DNA of 64,000 nucleotides from Fenollaria sporofastidiosus (GTDB taxonomy: Bacteria > Bacillota > Clostridia > Tissierellales > Peptoniphilaceae). The notes below the pieces were generated by a model. The model did no database searches, was not told the origin of the DNA, and was given only the letters and a program-made list of their open reading frames with translations. Location: positions 1,302,001 to 1,366,000 of the forward strand of contig NZ_OW968186.1 of the NCBI RefSeq assembly GCF_943169635.2, given 5' to 3'. Shown here one piece after another: positions 48,003 through 57,649 of the stretch (position 1 is its first letter; each line of letters opens with the position of its first letter). A program made the position numbers and the translations under genes.

Positions 48003-48949
48003 AAATCATCCTCCTTATAATATTTACCTTGGTAATTTGATTTTCTCTTCATCTGTTCCAATATGGAATCTTTTATTCTCCACCAAGACTCGCCCCAGTT
48101 ACAATGAATAGTACCCTCTTCATCTGACCTGCCGACCAATCTTTGTATTATAATATCATCTTTTATATGAGTCAAGAATATCTCTACTCTGTCTACATAA
48201 TCTCTCTGTTAAGAAGTTTAAACTCATGAGCTTTATACATCTTGGCAATCTTAGTGTGCTCCATGATATAGACTGTGCAGTTTAACCTCATCTGTATCTG
48301 TCATGTTAATAAGGCGCGCATCATTGTAGATGTCGTCTATACTGTCCCATGGCAAATCAAGTATCAAGTGAGCAGCCTTTCTGATGCCATACTTAGATAA
48401 TGTTTCGCATGCATCTATATAGTCCTTTGTGTTATGACACCTATTTAGAACTTTAAGGGTTTCATCGTTTGAGCTCTGAAGCCCTAGTTCAACAGTTATC
48501 TCAAGATTGTACTTATCCTTAATATCACTTAAAAACTTCATATAATCATCAAAAATAAGGTCTGGTCTTGTAGATATATTGATGCCAACAACATCTTCTG
48601 CGATGGCGTTCATTATATTTTCTTTAAACTTGTCTAACGGCATATATGTATTAGAAAAGTTTTGAAAGTAGGCTATAAACTTACTTGCTTTGTGGTTCTT
48701 AGTAATGTTTATCTTATTTTGCTCTATCTGGTCTTTAACAGATAACTTATTAGATAAATTCTCAAAGCTACCACCTTGTGCAGTGCAGAATATACATCCG
48801 CCATAAGCCTTAGATCCGTCTCTATTAGGACATGTTATGTTCAGGCTTATAGGTAGTTTATAAACCTTTGTATGAAACTTGTTCCTTAGATACTCTGAGT
48901 AGACTCTGTAGAGTTTTTTCTCATCCTCAAAGCTTATAATATTACTCAT
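48003..48949 (-). CDS. Radical SAM protein, TIGR01212 (YtqA/YhcC) family, frameshifted
   Basis: A ~310-residue radical SAM enzyme. The cluster cysteines have the family-specific spacing in CPNRDGSKAYGGCIFCTAQG. Other blocks are KFIAYFQNFSNTYMPLD, GINISTRPDL, VELGLQSSNDETLKVLNR and HLILDLPWDS. The frame breaks at ~48251 (HSLYHGA). It continues as MEHTKIAKMYKAHEFKLLN and GWGESWW-like sequence (HCNWGESWWRIKDS) to QGKYY near 48010. The exact stop is hidden by an indel. In B. subtilis and E. coli the substrate of this family is not settled. The ATG overlaps the DUF1292 stop. Confidence 0.88.
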
Positions 48950-49295
48950 CTACCTCATTTTTCTTGTAGAATTCCTCCATAAGTTCGTCAACAATTGCAT
49001 CGTCAACAACTTCAAGTTCTACATCTACACCGTTTTCATTTTCGATGTATTTATAAGGATAAACATACTCTTCTTCCTCTTCTACATCAAGTGGGAATAA
49101 GAATATATAGTCGTCTCCCTTAAAGTTAAATAGATCAAGTACAGCACATTCTAGCTCTGTTCCGTCATCTAGTGTTATGATCATTGTATCTTCGCAGTCA
49201 CAATCATCATGTTCGTGATTATGTCCACAGCCGCATCCTTCATCGTGGCAGCAGCAGTCATGTTCTTCATTAATAAGATCTTTATCTTTACTCAT
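48942..49295 (-). CDS. DUF1292 protein with Cys/His-rich N-terminus
   Basis: The C-terminal ~80 residues are a DUF1292 domain: MIITLDDGTELECAVLDLF, DYIFLFPLD and YPYKYIENENGVDVELE. DUF1292 proteins are small, acidic and of unknown function in Firmicutes. Unusual is the N-terminal segment (residues ~13-35) with eight Cys and five His, such as DCCCHDEGCGCGHNHEHDD, which looks like a metal-binding tail. It overlaps the RelA/SpoT-like gene upstream and the radical SAM gene downstream by 8 bases each. Confidence 0.9.
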   Translation of the reverse strand: MSKDKDLINEEHDCCCHDEGCGCGHNHEHDDCDCEDTMIITLDDGTELECAVLDLFNFKGDDYIFLFPLDVEEEEEYVYPYKYIENENGVDVELEVVDDAIVDELMEEFYKKNEVDE

Positions 49296-50625
49296 CTTTA
49301 TCTCCTCTTTCTAAAATTTGTTCGGAAAAGTCCTCAAAATTAGATATATTAACTAATTCAAGGCTTATATTTTTATTAATTTCGTTTATGTTTTCATCAG
49401 TAATAAAAGAAAGTTCAGGCTTTTTCTTAAAGTCATAACTAATTTGATCAAGGTAGTAGTTGATTAAAAAGTCCTTTTCTTCCTTTGACATATCTTTATT
49501 TCTAACACTTAAGGCAACTGATTCATAGAACTTGTACCTCAAGAATATTATAAAGCCCTCAAAGTCTTCAACATTTGTTCCTTTCTCAATCAAGAAGATA
49601 ATCTTGAAGAATAGGTTCCATTTGAAGTCTGTATTTATTAGTGATAATATTTCATCGCCTAGGCTTTGTGTGAATGTGTCATTAAACAGTGGCTTTCTCT
49701 CAAACTCTATATAATTAGTGATAGATCCAAGATTTTCCTGTATCTCTGATAATCTGCCAATTAAATCGACAAACTCTTGTGAGATATCCTTTGCAGACTT
49801 CCTTCTTGCCTTCATGAATAAGTACTCACTAATCATATCGCAAGAGTCTTTGTAGTCAATGATGTAGCCGAGTTCACTCTTAACCTTTGACTTGAATATA
49901 TCATGTATCGTCTTAGATACTAATTTGATAAGCTGTTTCTTCTTGTTAACTTGCACCGATGAATCTGACCTGTTAAGGTGATTATATACACTCATTAGCT
50001 GCCTATCAACCATAGTCAAGTTATCTTTAATAGTTGCCATGATGTCTATAAAGAAGTCTTCTGTAAGTACATAGTTGTAGTTCTTATATAAGACTTTGTG
50101 GTCTATATCTCCCCAGAATACATTAACAAGTGATTTAATTTGAAGCTCAAAGTGTATCTTCTTGCCATCATCATCAACATATTTACCGTCTATCTTATAA
50201 ATTTCGAAACCGTTCTTTTGAATTTGTGGCTGCTCTTCAGATAGCTTTAAATATATCTTTTTATTGATATGACTTGAATAATAACCTCTGTCCTCTTTAT
50301 AATTGAATAAATTTAGTAAATCTCTGTATATCTTCTTTTCATCATCTATGAACCTACACTCAATCCTAACGCCAATGATGTCTGAGATGTTTTCCATAAG
50401 GTTCTCGGGTGTCTTGTAGGCAATGTATAGGTTGTTTCTAAGTATCTTCTCTCTAAGAGACATCGCTTCCTTTACCCTGCCTCTTGCAGCTAAAAAATGA
50501 TCTTTAGCACAGAAAGTGTTAGTGAAGAAATTCTCTAATATCTCTAAAATTTCCTCTAATTTATCGTTATTCTGTTCTAGTAAATCTATAGTGTCATCTA
50601 TAAAATCAAATAATTCAAGCCTCAT
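49288..50625 (-). CDS. RelA/SpoT-domain (alarmone synthetase-like) protein with helical C-terminal region
   Basis: Residues ~40-185 look like a RelA_SpoT nucleotidyltransferase domain. Matches are ARGRVKEAMSLREK (residues 47-60, the RxKxxxSxxxK loop), SDIIGVRI with the metal Asp82, RGYYSSHI (113-120; the GYxSxH motif with its stacking Tyr), and HFELQIKSLVNVFWGDIDHK with Glu160. The ~260-residue C-terminal part is helical and unlike TGS/ACT domains. The length (445) exceeds the small synthetases RelP/RelQ (~210). (p)ppGpp synthesis is possible, but the context is new to me. Confidence 0.75.
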   Translation of the reverse strand: MRLELFDFIDDTIDLLEQNNDKLEEILEILENFFTNTFCAKDHFLAARGRVKEAMSLREKILRNNLYIAYKTPENLMENISDIIGVRIECRFIDDEKKIYRDLLNLFNYKEDRGYYSSHINKKIYLKLSEEQPQIQKNGFEIYKIDGKYVDDDGKKIHFELQIKSLVNVFWGDIDHKVLYKNYNYVLTEDFFIDIMATIKDNLTMVDRQLMSVYNHLNRSDSSVQVNKKKQLIKLVSKTIHDIFKSKVKSELGYIIDYKDSCDMISEYLFMKARRKSAKDISQEFVDLIGRLSEIQENLGSITNYIEFERKPLFNDTFTQSLGDEILSLINTDFKWNLFFKIIFLIEKGTNVEDFEGFIIFLRYKFYESVALSVRNKDMSKEEKDFLINYYLDQISYDFKKKPELSFITDENINEINKNISLELVNISNFEDFSEQILERGDKDE

Positions 50626-50644
50626 CAGCTCTCATATCCTTTCA

Positions 50645-51395
50645 TTAAACCAAAATTTCTGGTTTGTATTTATCTTTTAAGCCGTCAATTACCTTCTTGA
50701 ATGCGTTCATTTGCTTAATTTGCATAACATGAGCGCGTACTTCATCCTTAACTTCTTCAAATGGTCTAATTTTTGCTTCATTAATCTTGTTTAACTTAAT
50801 TATATGATAGCCAAATTGAGTTTTTACTGGTTCAGATACTTCACCAAGACACATTGAGAATACTTTGTCATCGAATTCTTTTACCATCTGTCCTCTTTGG
50901 AAGGTACCTAAGTCTCCACCATTAGCCTTTGATGGACAGGATGAATGATCTTTAGCAAGGCTTGCAAAGTCTTCTCCAGCATCAATCTTAGCTTTAAGTT
51001 CCTTCGCCTTAGCTTCATCTTTAACTAAGATGTGGCTAGCTGATCTTGATTCTGCTTCCGAGAATTCGTCTTTAAACTCTTCATAATAGTTTTAAGCTCT
51101 TCGTCAGTAGGCTCGTCACATTTAAGAGCGTTCTTAAATGCCATGTTAGTTAGGATGTTTTCCTTTGCTTTAGCCATCTCTAGTTTGTACTCGTCACTCT
51201 CATCAAGCTTTTCATCAAGAGCTTGATTATATAACATAGCTTGATTAACCATCTCTTCAACAAGTTTCTTTACCCCGTCTTTAGATTGAAATTGCATTGT
51301 TAATTGTGGTCCAAGCATATTTGCAAAATTAACTACATCTTCTTTTTAATTTCTTTGCCGCAAACTTTTGCGACTATTTCTTTATTAATTTCCAA
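50645..51395 (-). CDS. Cytoplasmic parvulin-type peptidyl-prolyl isomerase, frameshifted
   Basis: A PrsA/SurA-like chaperone isomerase without signal peptide. A TTG start (51395) after GAGGAGG gives MEINKEIVAKVCGKEIKKED. The N-terminal helical region (51025-51318) precedes a rotamase domain: SRSASHILVKDEAKAKELK, GGDLGTFQRGQMVKEFDDKV and VKTQFGYHIIKLNKI. Indels lie near 51340, 51080 and 50890. About 249 residues. It is the first gene of the minus-strand operon ending at 47016. Most clostridial relatives are lipoproteins, so the lack of an export signal stands out. Confidence 0.85.
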
Positions 51396-51427
51396 AATAT
51401 CCTCCTCAAAATATAATCGTCTACATC

Positions 51428-51457
51428 ATTATATTACCATATATACTTATTTTGCAA
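51428..51457 (-). promoter_or_regulatory. Promoter of the parvulin operon
   Basis: On the minus strand TTGCAA (51452-51457) and TATAAT (51428-51433) are 18 bases apart, about 33 bases before the TTG start. It diverges from the promoter of the ATPase gene. Confidence 0.7.
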
Positions 51458-51479
51458 GACTATTTTATTCTTGAAAATG

Positions 51480-51488
51480 TGCTATAAT
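51480..51488 (+). promoter_or_regulatory. Extended -10 promoter of the DUF853 ATPase
   Basis: TATAAT (51483-51488) is preceded by TGC, an extended -10 element that can do without a good -35. It lies about 20 bases before the ATG. Confidence 0.65.
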
Positions 51489-51507
51489 AATTGTAAGAGG
51501 TGATTTT

Positions 51508-52961
51508 ATGAAATATTTTTAGGTGGAGAAAATGAAAAGTTTACCTATACTCTAAGATGTTAAATAGACACGGAATTATTGCTGGAGCAACTGGTACAGG
51601 TAAGACTGTTACACTAAAAGTAATTAGTGAGATGCTTAATAATGACGGCATCAATACCTTCATTACTGATGTTAAGGGTGACATTATGAGTCTTGCTGAG
51701 AATGGCGAGAGAAACGATAAGATAGACGAAAGAATTGAAAAGCTTGGCATTGATGACTACCAAGTTGACAGCTTCCCTGTTGAAATTTTCGATATATATA
51801 AAAAAGGTGTTCCATTAAGAGCCTCTGTTACTGATGTAGGCCCCGTACTTCTTTCAAAGATGCTTGGTCTTAACGAAGTACAAAGCGGCGTCATTGATGT
51901 TATGTATAAAATCGCCGATGAGAATGGACTTAAGCTTATTGATTTTAAAGATTTGAAGATTATGCTTAAGTATATGGCAGACTTCTCAAGTGATATTTCA
52001 AATAAATATGGAAACGTTGCTAAGCAAAGTATAAACGCTATACAAAGAACTCTTATAAGATTCGAAAATGAAGGTGCTATAGACTTCTTTGGTGAACCTT
52101 CTTTTGATGTTGATGATCTTTTATTAAACAGTGGTGAAAAAGGAACAGCAAACATACTTAACTGTACTGAGCTTTATTTAAACTCAAAGATGTATCAATC
52201 TGTTGTCATATATCTACTTAGTCAAATATTTATTAGCCTTGAAGAAGTCGGTGATTTGGATAAACCAAAACTTGTTTTGTTCCTAGATGAAGCTCACCTA
52301 ATTTTTAAGGACTTAAATAAAAAGATGCTTGAAAATATCGTAACTATCATAAAACTTATCAGGTCTAAGGGCGTTGGTATATTCTTCGTTACTCAAAATC
52401 CTAAAGATATACCTGAAGAAGTTCTTAGCCAATTGTCTAATAGAATTGAGCACGCACTAAGAGCTTACACTCCAAATGAGATTAAAAATGTAAAGTATGC
52501 TGCAGATAGCTTTAGAAAGAATCCTAACTTTGACAGCGAAAAAGCCATACTTAATCTTAAAACTGGTGAAGCCTTAGTCTCTACTCTTAATGAAGATGGA
52601 GAACCATCCATTGCAGAGATTACCCTTATAAGACCTCCTATGTCAAAGATTGGTATGATAGATGATGCTGTGTTTAATGACATTGTAAATAATTCTGATT
52701 TTAATAAAAATATAAAGAACCGATAGACAGAGAGTCTGCATATGAGATACTTAGTGAAAGATATGTTAAAATCAATAAAGAGATGGAAGAAGAAAAGCCG
52801 AAAAGAAGCGCAAAAGAATACAGAACAAAACAAAATCAAAAGAAGAGAAATGAAGACATGGCTGATAAAGTCATAAAAGAGTTTTCAGCGCTTTTACTTA
52901 TCAAATAGGTAAAACTGTTGCAAGAGACATAATGAATACATTTAAGAAAAATTCTAAATAA
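51508..52961 (+). CDS. DUF853 / HerA-like P-loop ATPase, ends frameshifted
   Basis: A ~483-residue HerA/FtsK-superfamily ATPase, often annotated as helicase HerA-like. The start at 51508 (AAGAGGTGAT site) reads MKYFLGGENEKFTYTLKM after two base corrections. Then come Walker A GATGTGKTVTLKV, NTFITDVKGDIMSLAE, Walker B LVLFLDEAHLIF, VTQNPKDIPEEVLSQL and the arginine-containing NRIEHALRAYTP. After 52726 the frame shifts into a basic tail (KPKRSAKEYRTKQNQ) ending at 52961. The role in DNA handling is not established. No NurA nuclease gene is nearby. Confidence 0.88.
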
Positions 52962-52987
52962 AATAAAGCTATAGCCAGAGCACAATG

Positions 52988-53032
52988 ATATGTACCCTCC
53001 TTAGTAATTTGTCTAGTAAGGAGGGTACATAT
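52988..53032. repeat. 16-bp perfect inverted repeat between convergent genes
   Basis: ATATGTACCCTCCTTA (52988-53003) and its exact complement (53017-53032) flank a 13-base loop. It sits between the ends of the convergent ATPase and cupin genes, so termination is the obvious role, but neither side has a T run. The stem contains AAGGAGG. Confidence 0.7.
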
Positions 53033-53049
53033 AAAACTAATTCGTTCTT

Positions 53050-53373
53050 TTATTTATCTATAGATAAGACTAATAACATTTTAAATCTTGTAATTGCAGT
53101 TACATTGTGGATTACATTTGCCGGAAATACTATTTGTTCTCCAGATTCAATCTCGATTTCTTTGTCTCCAACAAGAAGCTTTGCCTTGCCCTCAAGTGCC
53201 ATGACAAGAGCATCTCCAGGAGCCTTATGAGGTTTTAGACCTTCTCCTGCATCAAAAGCCATTAAAATACCTTAAACTCGTCTTTAGATACAAGGTCAAT
53301 ATTTACGATTGCTCCATCTACATAATCTAAACAGTTAATTAATTTGATTTTCTTTCCTTTTCAATATTTTCAT
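53050..53373 (-). CDS. Small cupin domain protein, frameshifted
   Basis: A single-domain cupin of ~107 residues. The second half reads MAFDAGEGLKPHKAPGDALV, LLVGDKEIEIESGEQIVFPANVIHNVTA. This gives the cupin motif 1 (G.......PHxA, with Glu or Asp) and motif 2 (PANVIHNV) with one His each. The N-terminus (NCLDYVDGAIVNIDLVSKDEF) needs corrections near 53335 and 53275. The GGAGG site lies in the end of the first cupin gene. Related proteins often bind metals; no substrate can be named. Confidence 0.82.
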
Positions 53374-53377
53374 TTCA

Positions 53378-53683
53378 TCCTCCTCTAAGTTAATTGCGAT
53401 TTCTAAAATATACTTTTTATATGTCTCTATGTCAAAAGTTTGTTTTTCAAAAGTATTAATTCATTATTTATAAGTTTTCATTATTAAAGTTAATCTCGCC
53501 TTTTAAAACAAAATATATTCTTTCTTCAGCATAGAATTCAGGGAAATGTCCGTGTTTTGGTCAAGACCCATGAGTAAGATATGACGATCACATAAATCTA
53601 AGAGTTTCTTGCTTATAGTTTGATTTTCTTTTATGGGTATGACCTCTTCTGGTGTCAATATTTTCCCTTGATAATATTTTCAT
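53378..53683 (-). CDS. Cupin-like small protein, heavily frameshifted
   Basis: The ATG at 53683 (TAGGAGATTAAA) follows the ABC ATPase stop by one base. Corrected, it reads MKNIIKGKILTPEEVIPIKE, then LLDLCDRHILLMGLDQKHGHFPE, YAEERIYFVLKGEINFN and a C-terminal helix before the next cupin gene. The HGHFPE..AEE..YFVLKGE block resembles a cupin motif 1. At least five indels occur, so the exact ends are uncertain. It could also be fused to the next cupin as one bicupin protein. Confidence 0.6.
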
Positions 53684-53684
53684 T

Positions 53685-54484
53685 TTAATCTCCTACAATT
53701 CTAATTGGTATTACAGCCTCATATTCTTTTCATGTTTTTATTTTTCGAGTATAACCTCTACCCCAAAGGCGTCTTTCATATTTTCCTTACAGATAATATC
53801 AGACGTTTTGCCTATTTTATGTCTAGCATTTTCCATTAACATCAAGCATTTATCCGCTATTTCAAGAGCATGTGCTGGGTAATGAGTATTTATAATAACA
53901 CTGATATTGTCTATTTTGGATAGTTTTTTGATTAATGAAATTATTTTTAGCTGATTTTTAAAATCAAGGCCACTTTCTGGCTCATCTAATATGATTAAGC
54001 TTGGATCTGAAATTAAGGCTCTGGCTATGAGAACCATCTGAAGTTCTCCTCCACTCATCACTGAACATGACTTATCTTTAAGATTTTCTATAGCTAAGCT
54101 TTTCATAAGATTTTCTGCCTTTTCATATTCTCTTGCACCTGGTTTTGCAAATGGCCCAAGTTTACTAGAAAGCCCTAACACTACCATATCAATTCCAGAA
54201 TATTCAAAAGAAAATGATCTTTTTTGAGGAACATATGATATCTTAGACCATAAATCTCTTCTATTAAAACTTGAAATATCTTTTCCATCCATAAAACTCT
54301 TTCCTAGTTTCCATTTTTCAAAATCACATATACATCTTATAAGGCTAGTCTTGCCAACTCCATTGGGTCCTAAAATAGATAAAACCTCACCTTGATTCAA
54401 ACAAAAAGATAAATTCTTAAATAATACATTATTTTCATCATGATAAAATCCTGCATCTTTTATTTCTAATTTAATTGAAACCAC
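53685..54484 (-). CDS. Metal/chelate ABC importer ATPase (FecE/BtuD type), C-terminus frameshifted
   Basis: The ATPase of a FecCD-type importer. It has Walker A LGPNGVGKTSLIRCI, signature MSGGELQMVLIARAL, Walker B LIILDEPESGLDF and switch IINTHYPAHAL. The FSFEYSGIDMVVLG segment is typical of siderophore/cobalamin ATPases. The frame stops at 53738, but one added base near 53725 restores EYEAVIPIRIVGD with a stop at 53685, one base before the cupin gene. It overlaps the permease by 14 bases. Confidence 0.92.
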
Positions 54485-55498
54485 CCCCGGTTTTTCTAAT
54501 TAAACTTATAAAAATGGGAGCTCCAATTATTGCTGTAAGAACCGATATCGGCAACTCTATTACAGAAACCGTTCTTGATAAAGCTTCTATTAGTACCATA
54601 AGACTTGCTCCTAAGGATATACTAAAAGGTAGGGTGTGAGTGTTGTTGGCTCCTACCATCATCCTTGCCATGTGAGGAATTATCAAACCAATCCATCCGA
54701 CCTGACCACACATTGATATAGATGAAGCTGTAATAAGTGTTGATGCAAATATAAAAATAAGCCTAGTTCTTTTTACATTAACTCCTAGACTTTTTGCTTC
54801 ATCTTCTGATAGGCTCATGATATTTAGCCTAAATATCAATAGTCTTATTATGATGACTCCCAAAATTATTAGGGGCGCAGATAACATCAAATTTTTATAA
54901 GATGATCTTGCAAAAGAACCCATAAGCCAATAACTGATGGCTGGCAACTTATCTGTCGGGTCTGCTGTATATTTTAGAAGAGACGCTAGAGCATTTGATA
55001 ATGATGAAACTACAAGACCTGCGAGTATAAGCATTATCGTTGATGACCTAGTTCTACTCTTGCCAATATAAAGGGTTAAAACCACTCCAATTAATCCAAA
55101 AGCTAAAGCAAAGACTTGAATAGATAAGGTTGAAAGCGATAAAAGTATACCAATTACAGCTCCAAGACTTGCAGCTGAACTTACGCCCAATATATCAGGA
55201 GTCGCCAAGGGGTTCGAAAAAACCCCTTGGAACGCAAGACCTGCTGTGGAAAGACCGGCTCCCACTATTAGACCAGTAATAATTCTTGGTAATCTCACAT
55301 TTATTATTACTGATTCAAGCATAGGGTCATAATCCCTCCCGCTTAAATAAGCATTGAAAAAATCTACAATCTGTCTGATGCTTAGAGGCATTCTCCCAAT
55401 AGCAAGTGCCAAAACGCAGATCAATATAGGTAGACTAATTAGTATCACATATGAGCTTGCTGTTATCTTTTATCTTTGATAAAGATTTCTTTAATCAT
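54471..55498 (-). CDS. FecCD/BtuC-type ABC importer permease
   Basis: A ~340-residue permease with about ten membrane helices. Family motifs are RQIVDFFNAYL, RLPRIITGLIVGAGLSTAGLAFQG, NPLATPDILGVSSAASLGAV, the ATPase-coupling SLSEDEAKSLGVNVKRTR, and GWIGLIIPHMARM. The ATG (55498) overlaps the lipoprotein stop as ATGA. A frameshift near 55455 interrupts the first helix. One permease gene alone implies a homodimer, as in BtuC. Confidence 0.93.
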
Positions 55499-56671
55499 AT
55501 ATCAAACATATCCTCAATTTGTTCATTTGTTAATTCATAATCATACCATGTTTTATAATAATCTTTAATCATTGCTTTTAGATCATAGTCTTTAAATTCT
55601 TCTGGGTAAGTTGATTTTGCAAGCCAAGCTAGTACAAGTGGTCCGTCTGGATTTGGTGTAAACCAATTCCACATACCAAGCTTAGTATTATATACTTTTT
55701 TATCCTTAACAGCTTTCATGTTTGAAAAATTGATACCTTCTACTGAATTTTCAAATACATCTTTTGTTGTAATATCAAGAAGACCAGGTCCATCAAGATA
55801 AAGTATATCTGGATTCCATTGATAAAATTGTTCAATAGAAACTTTGGCGAACCCTTTTGCTTCATTAGCTAAATTTTTAACACCAATTCTATTTAGCCAG
55901 AAATCCCCAAAAACACCTTTGCCAGCAACCATTGGTACACCTTGAACATACTTCCATAAAATCACACCAGTTGGTTTTTTACTATCATCTATTTTTGAAA
56001 TTCTTTCTTCAACATCTTTTACAATATCTTGACCTGCTTTTATAAAATCATCTGTCTTTCCGTTTTCGCCAAATACATCTTCTAAAAGCTTTAACCATTG
56101 TGTGTACCTATCTATTGGGTCAGCTGGTCCATTTGTACCAACTGTAGCAAATCCTACACACGGAATCCCTGTCTTTTTAAGAGTTTCATAATGTTCTTTA
56201 TTCGAAGCATTGTAAAAAATAACATCTGGTTTAAGCTTCATTATTTCTTCAATATTTATATCAGATTGACTTTGAACTGTATTTTGGCTATCAAGAAGCT
56301 CTGGAGCTATATCTTTTAAAACTGTATTTGAGATTACTTGCTTAAGAGAACCCGCATAACCAACAATATACGGAGCCTTTCCATGGTGATAAGCCATATA
56401 AGTAGATAAAATAGGAATCTGGTCTATTACTATTCTTTCAATTTTCTCAGGAACCTCTATCGTGTTACCTGCGTGGTCTGTGATTGTCCTGGTTTTTTTA
56501 TTTTCATCATTAGTTTTTTCTGTCTTTTCTGTATTTTCTTCCTTTTTCTCAGTTTGAGCTACTTCCTTACTTTCTAAATTTTGTCCAGTTTTTTTATTGC
56601 CACAAGCAGTCATGCCTGTTAAGGCAAGCACTGTCAAGCATAAAATTAATGATATTTTTAATAGCTTTCAT
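55495..56671 (-). CDS. Substrate-binding lipoprotein of a metal-chelate ABC importer
   Basis: The start at 56671 has AGGAGG; after one correction near 56640 it gives a lipoprotein signal ending in the lipobox LTGMTACGN. A Lys/Glu/Asn-rich linker follows. Then comes the TroA/FecB-like fold: TRTITDHAGNTIEVPEKIER, LKPDVIFYNASNKEHYETLK, PTGVILWKYVQGVPMVAG and WNPDILYLDGPGLL. The DHAGNTIEVP block is common in iron, heme and cobalamin binders. The ligand cannot be told from sequence alone. Confidence 0.9.
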
Positions 56672-56751
56672 CTAATCCTCCTTTTTACTTGCTAAAACTA
56701 TATAAGAATTTTTGTATTTTTAGAGTTCTCTAACATTTTACAAATCTTTCC

Positions 56752-57421
56752 CTATTTTCCTCTGCATAAGCTTTTTATAAAATTTGCAGCCCCTACTGGT
56801 CCCTCATCTTTTATGATTGTATCCCTATCTAAGAGAATCATCTTGCCAGTCCTTTGTGAAAAAGGTCTAAAAGAATTTTCTATAAACAGTTTGTTCCAAT
56901 TTTCTACGGTTAGAGGATACACATTCATGTTTGTAAATCTTGAAAGTTGCCTTCTTATATCTTCACTTTCATTTTCCACTGCCACATCATGAGTTAATAA
57001 ATAACCGCCTTTTTTTAAAGCTCTGTGATAATTTTTAAGAGCCTTTGCTTTTTCTTCATTTGGAAGCATGGTAAGCATTGCTTCATTAATAATTAAATCA
57101 AATGTTTCATCCTCGAAATCCAACTTTAAGGCATCCATATTCATAACTTCAATTTCTTTGTCTAGACCTAAAAGCTTTATATTCTCCAAAGCTTGATCTA
57201 TGACAACTTGGTCATTGTCTATGCCTATTATTTTGCATTTATATTTAGTATAAACTCTTATTAGGTTATCTCCTCTATTGCAAGCAACTTCCAAAACTTG
57301 CATATCTTTATCAATCTGTACCTGATCAGTAGCCAATCGGTCATAAGACCGCCGCCTGGTCTGAGCCTTGTTCTTCCAAGCATTTTAAAAATCGTGTCCA
57401 AAATAATTTTACTTTTTCCAT
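56752..57421 (-). CDS. Class I SAM-dependent methyltransferase, N-terminus frameshifted
   Basis: Motif I is VLEVACNRGDNLI, followed by IIGIDNDQVVIDQA, VMNMDALKLDFEDETFDLII and LKKGGYLLTHD, a standard Rossmann methyltransferase of the UbiE/Methyltransf_11 type. Upstream, two corrections give MEKVKLFWTRFLKMLGRTRL and a GGGLMTDWL stretch from the ATG at 57421 (GGAG site). It is the first gene of the importer operon. It may modify a metal ligand or small molecule; the substrate is unknown. Confidence 0.85.
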
Positions 57422-57442
57422 ATTTTCTCCTTTCTTATAAAA

Positions 57443-57465
57443 ATAATTATGCATGTATAATTATA
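57443..57465 (-). promoter_or_regulatory. Inverted repeat overlapping a -10 element near the methyltransferase start
   Basis: The palindromic octamer ATAATTAT occurs twice (57443-57450 and 57457-57464) around gcatgt. It overlaps a minus-strand TATAAT at 57460-57465. The -35 is poor. It may be a second, closer promoter with an AT-rich (Fur-like) operator, or a chance feature of AT-rich DNA. Confidence 0.4.
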
Positions 57466-57649
57466 ATAAAATCTTTATTTTATTAATGAAGAATATCTAT
57501 ATAATTTTGTCAAAAATTTTAAGGGTAGAATTGTTTTAAGCAAAAGAATTTGTTTGTTAACAATAAACAATAAAAAGATTATAGATGGGATTTATGAGAT
57601 TTCCGATTATTTTCTATAAATTCTTCTTGACAACTTTTGAAAATAGATA

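Noticed and set aside
53378..53683. Treating the two cupin genes as one fused bicupin gene
   Set aside because: A good GGAGG-ATG start for the second cupin lies at 53373, so two genes are preferred; the indels leave some doubt.
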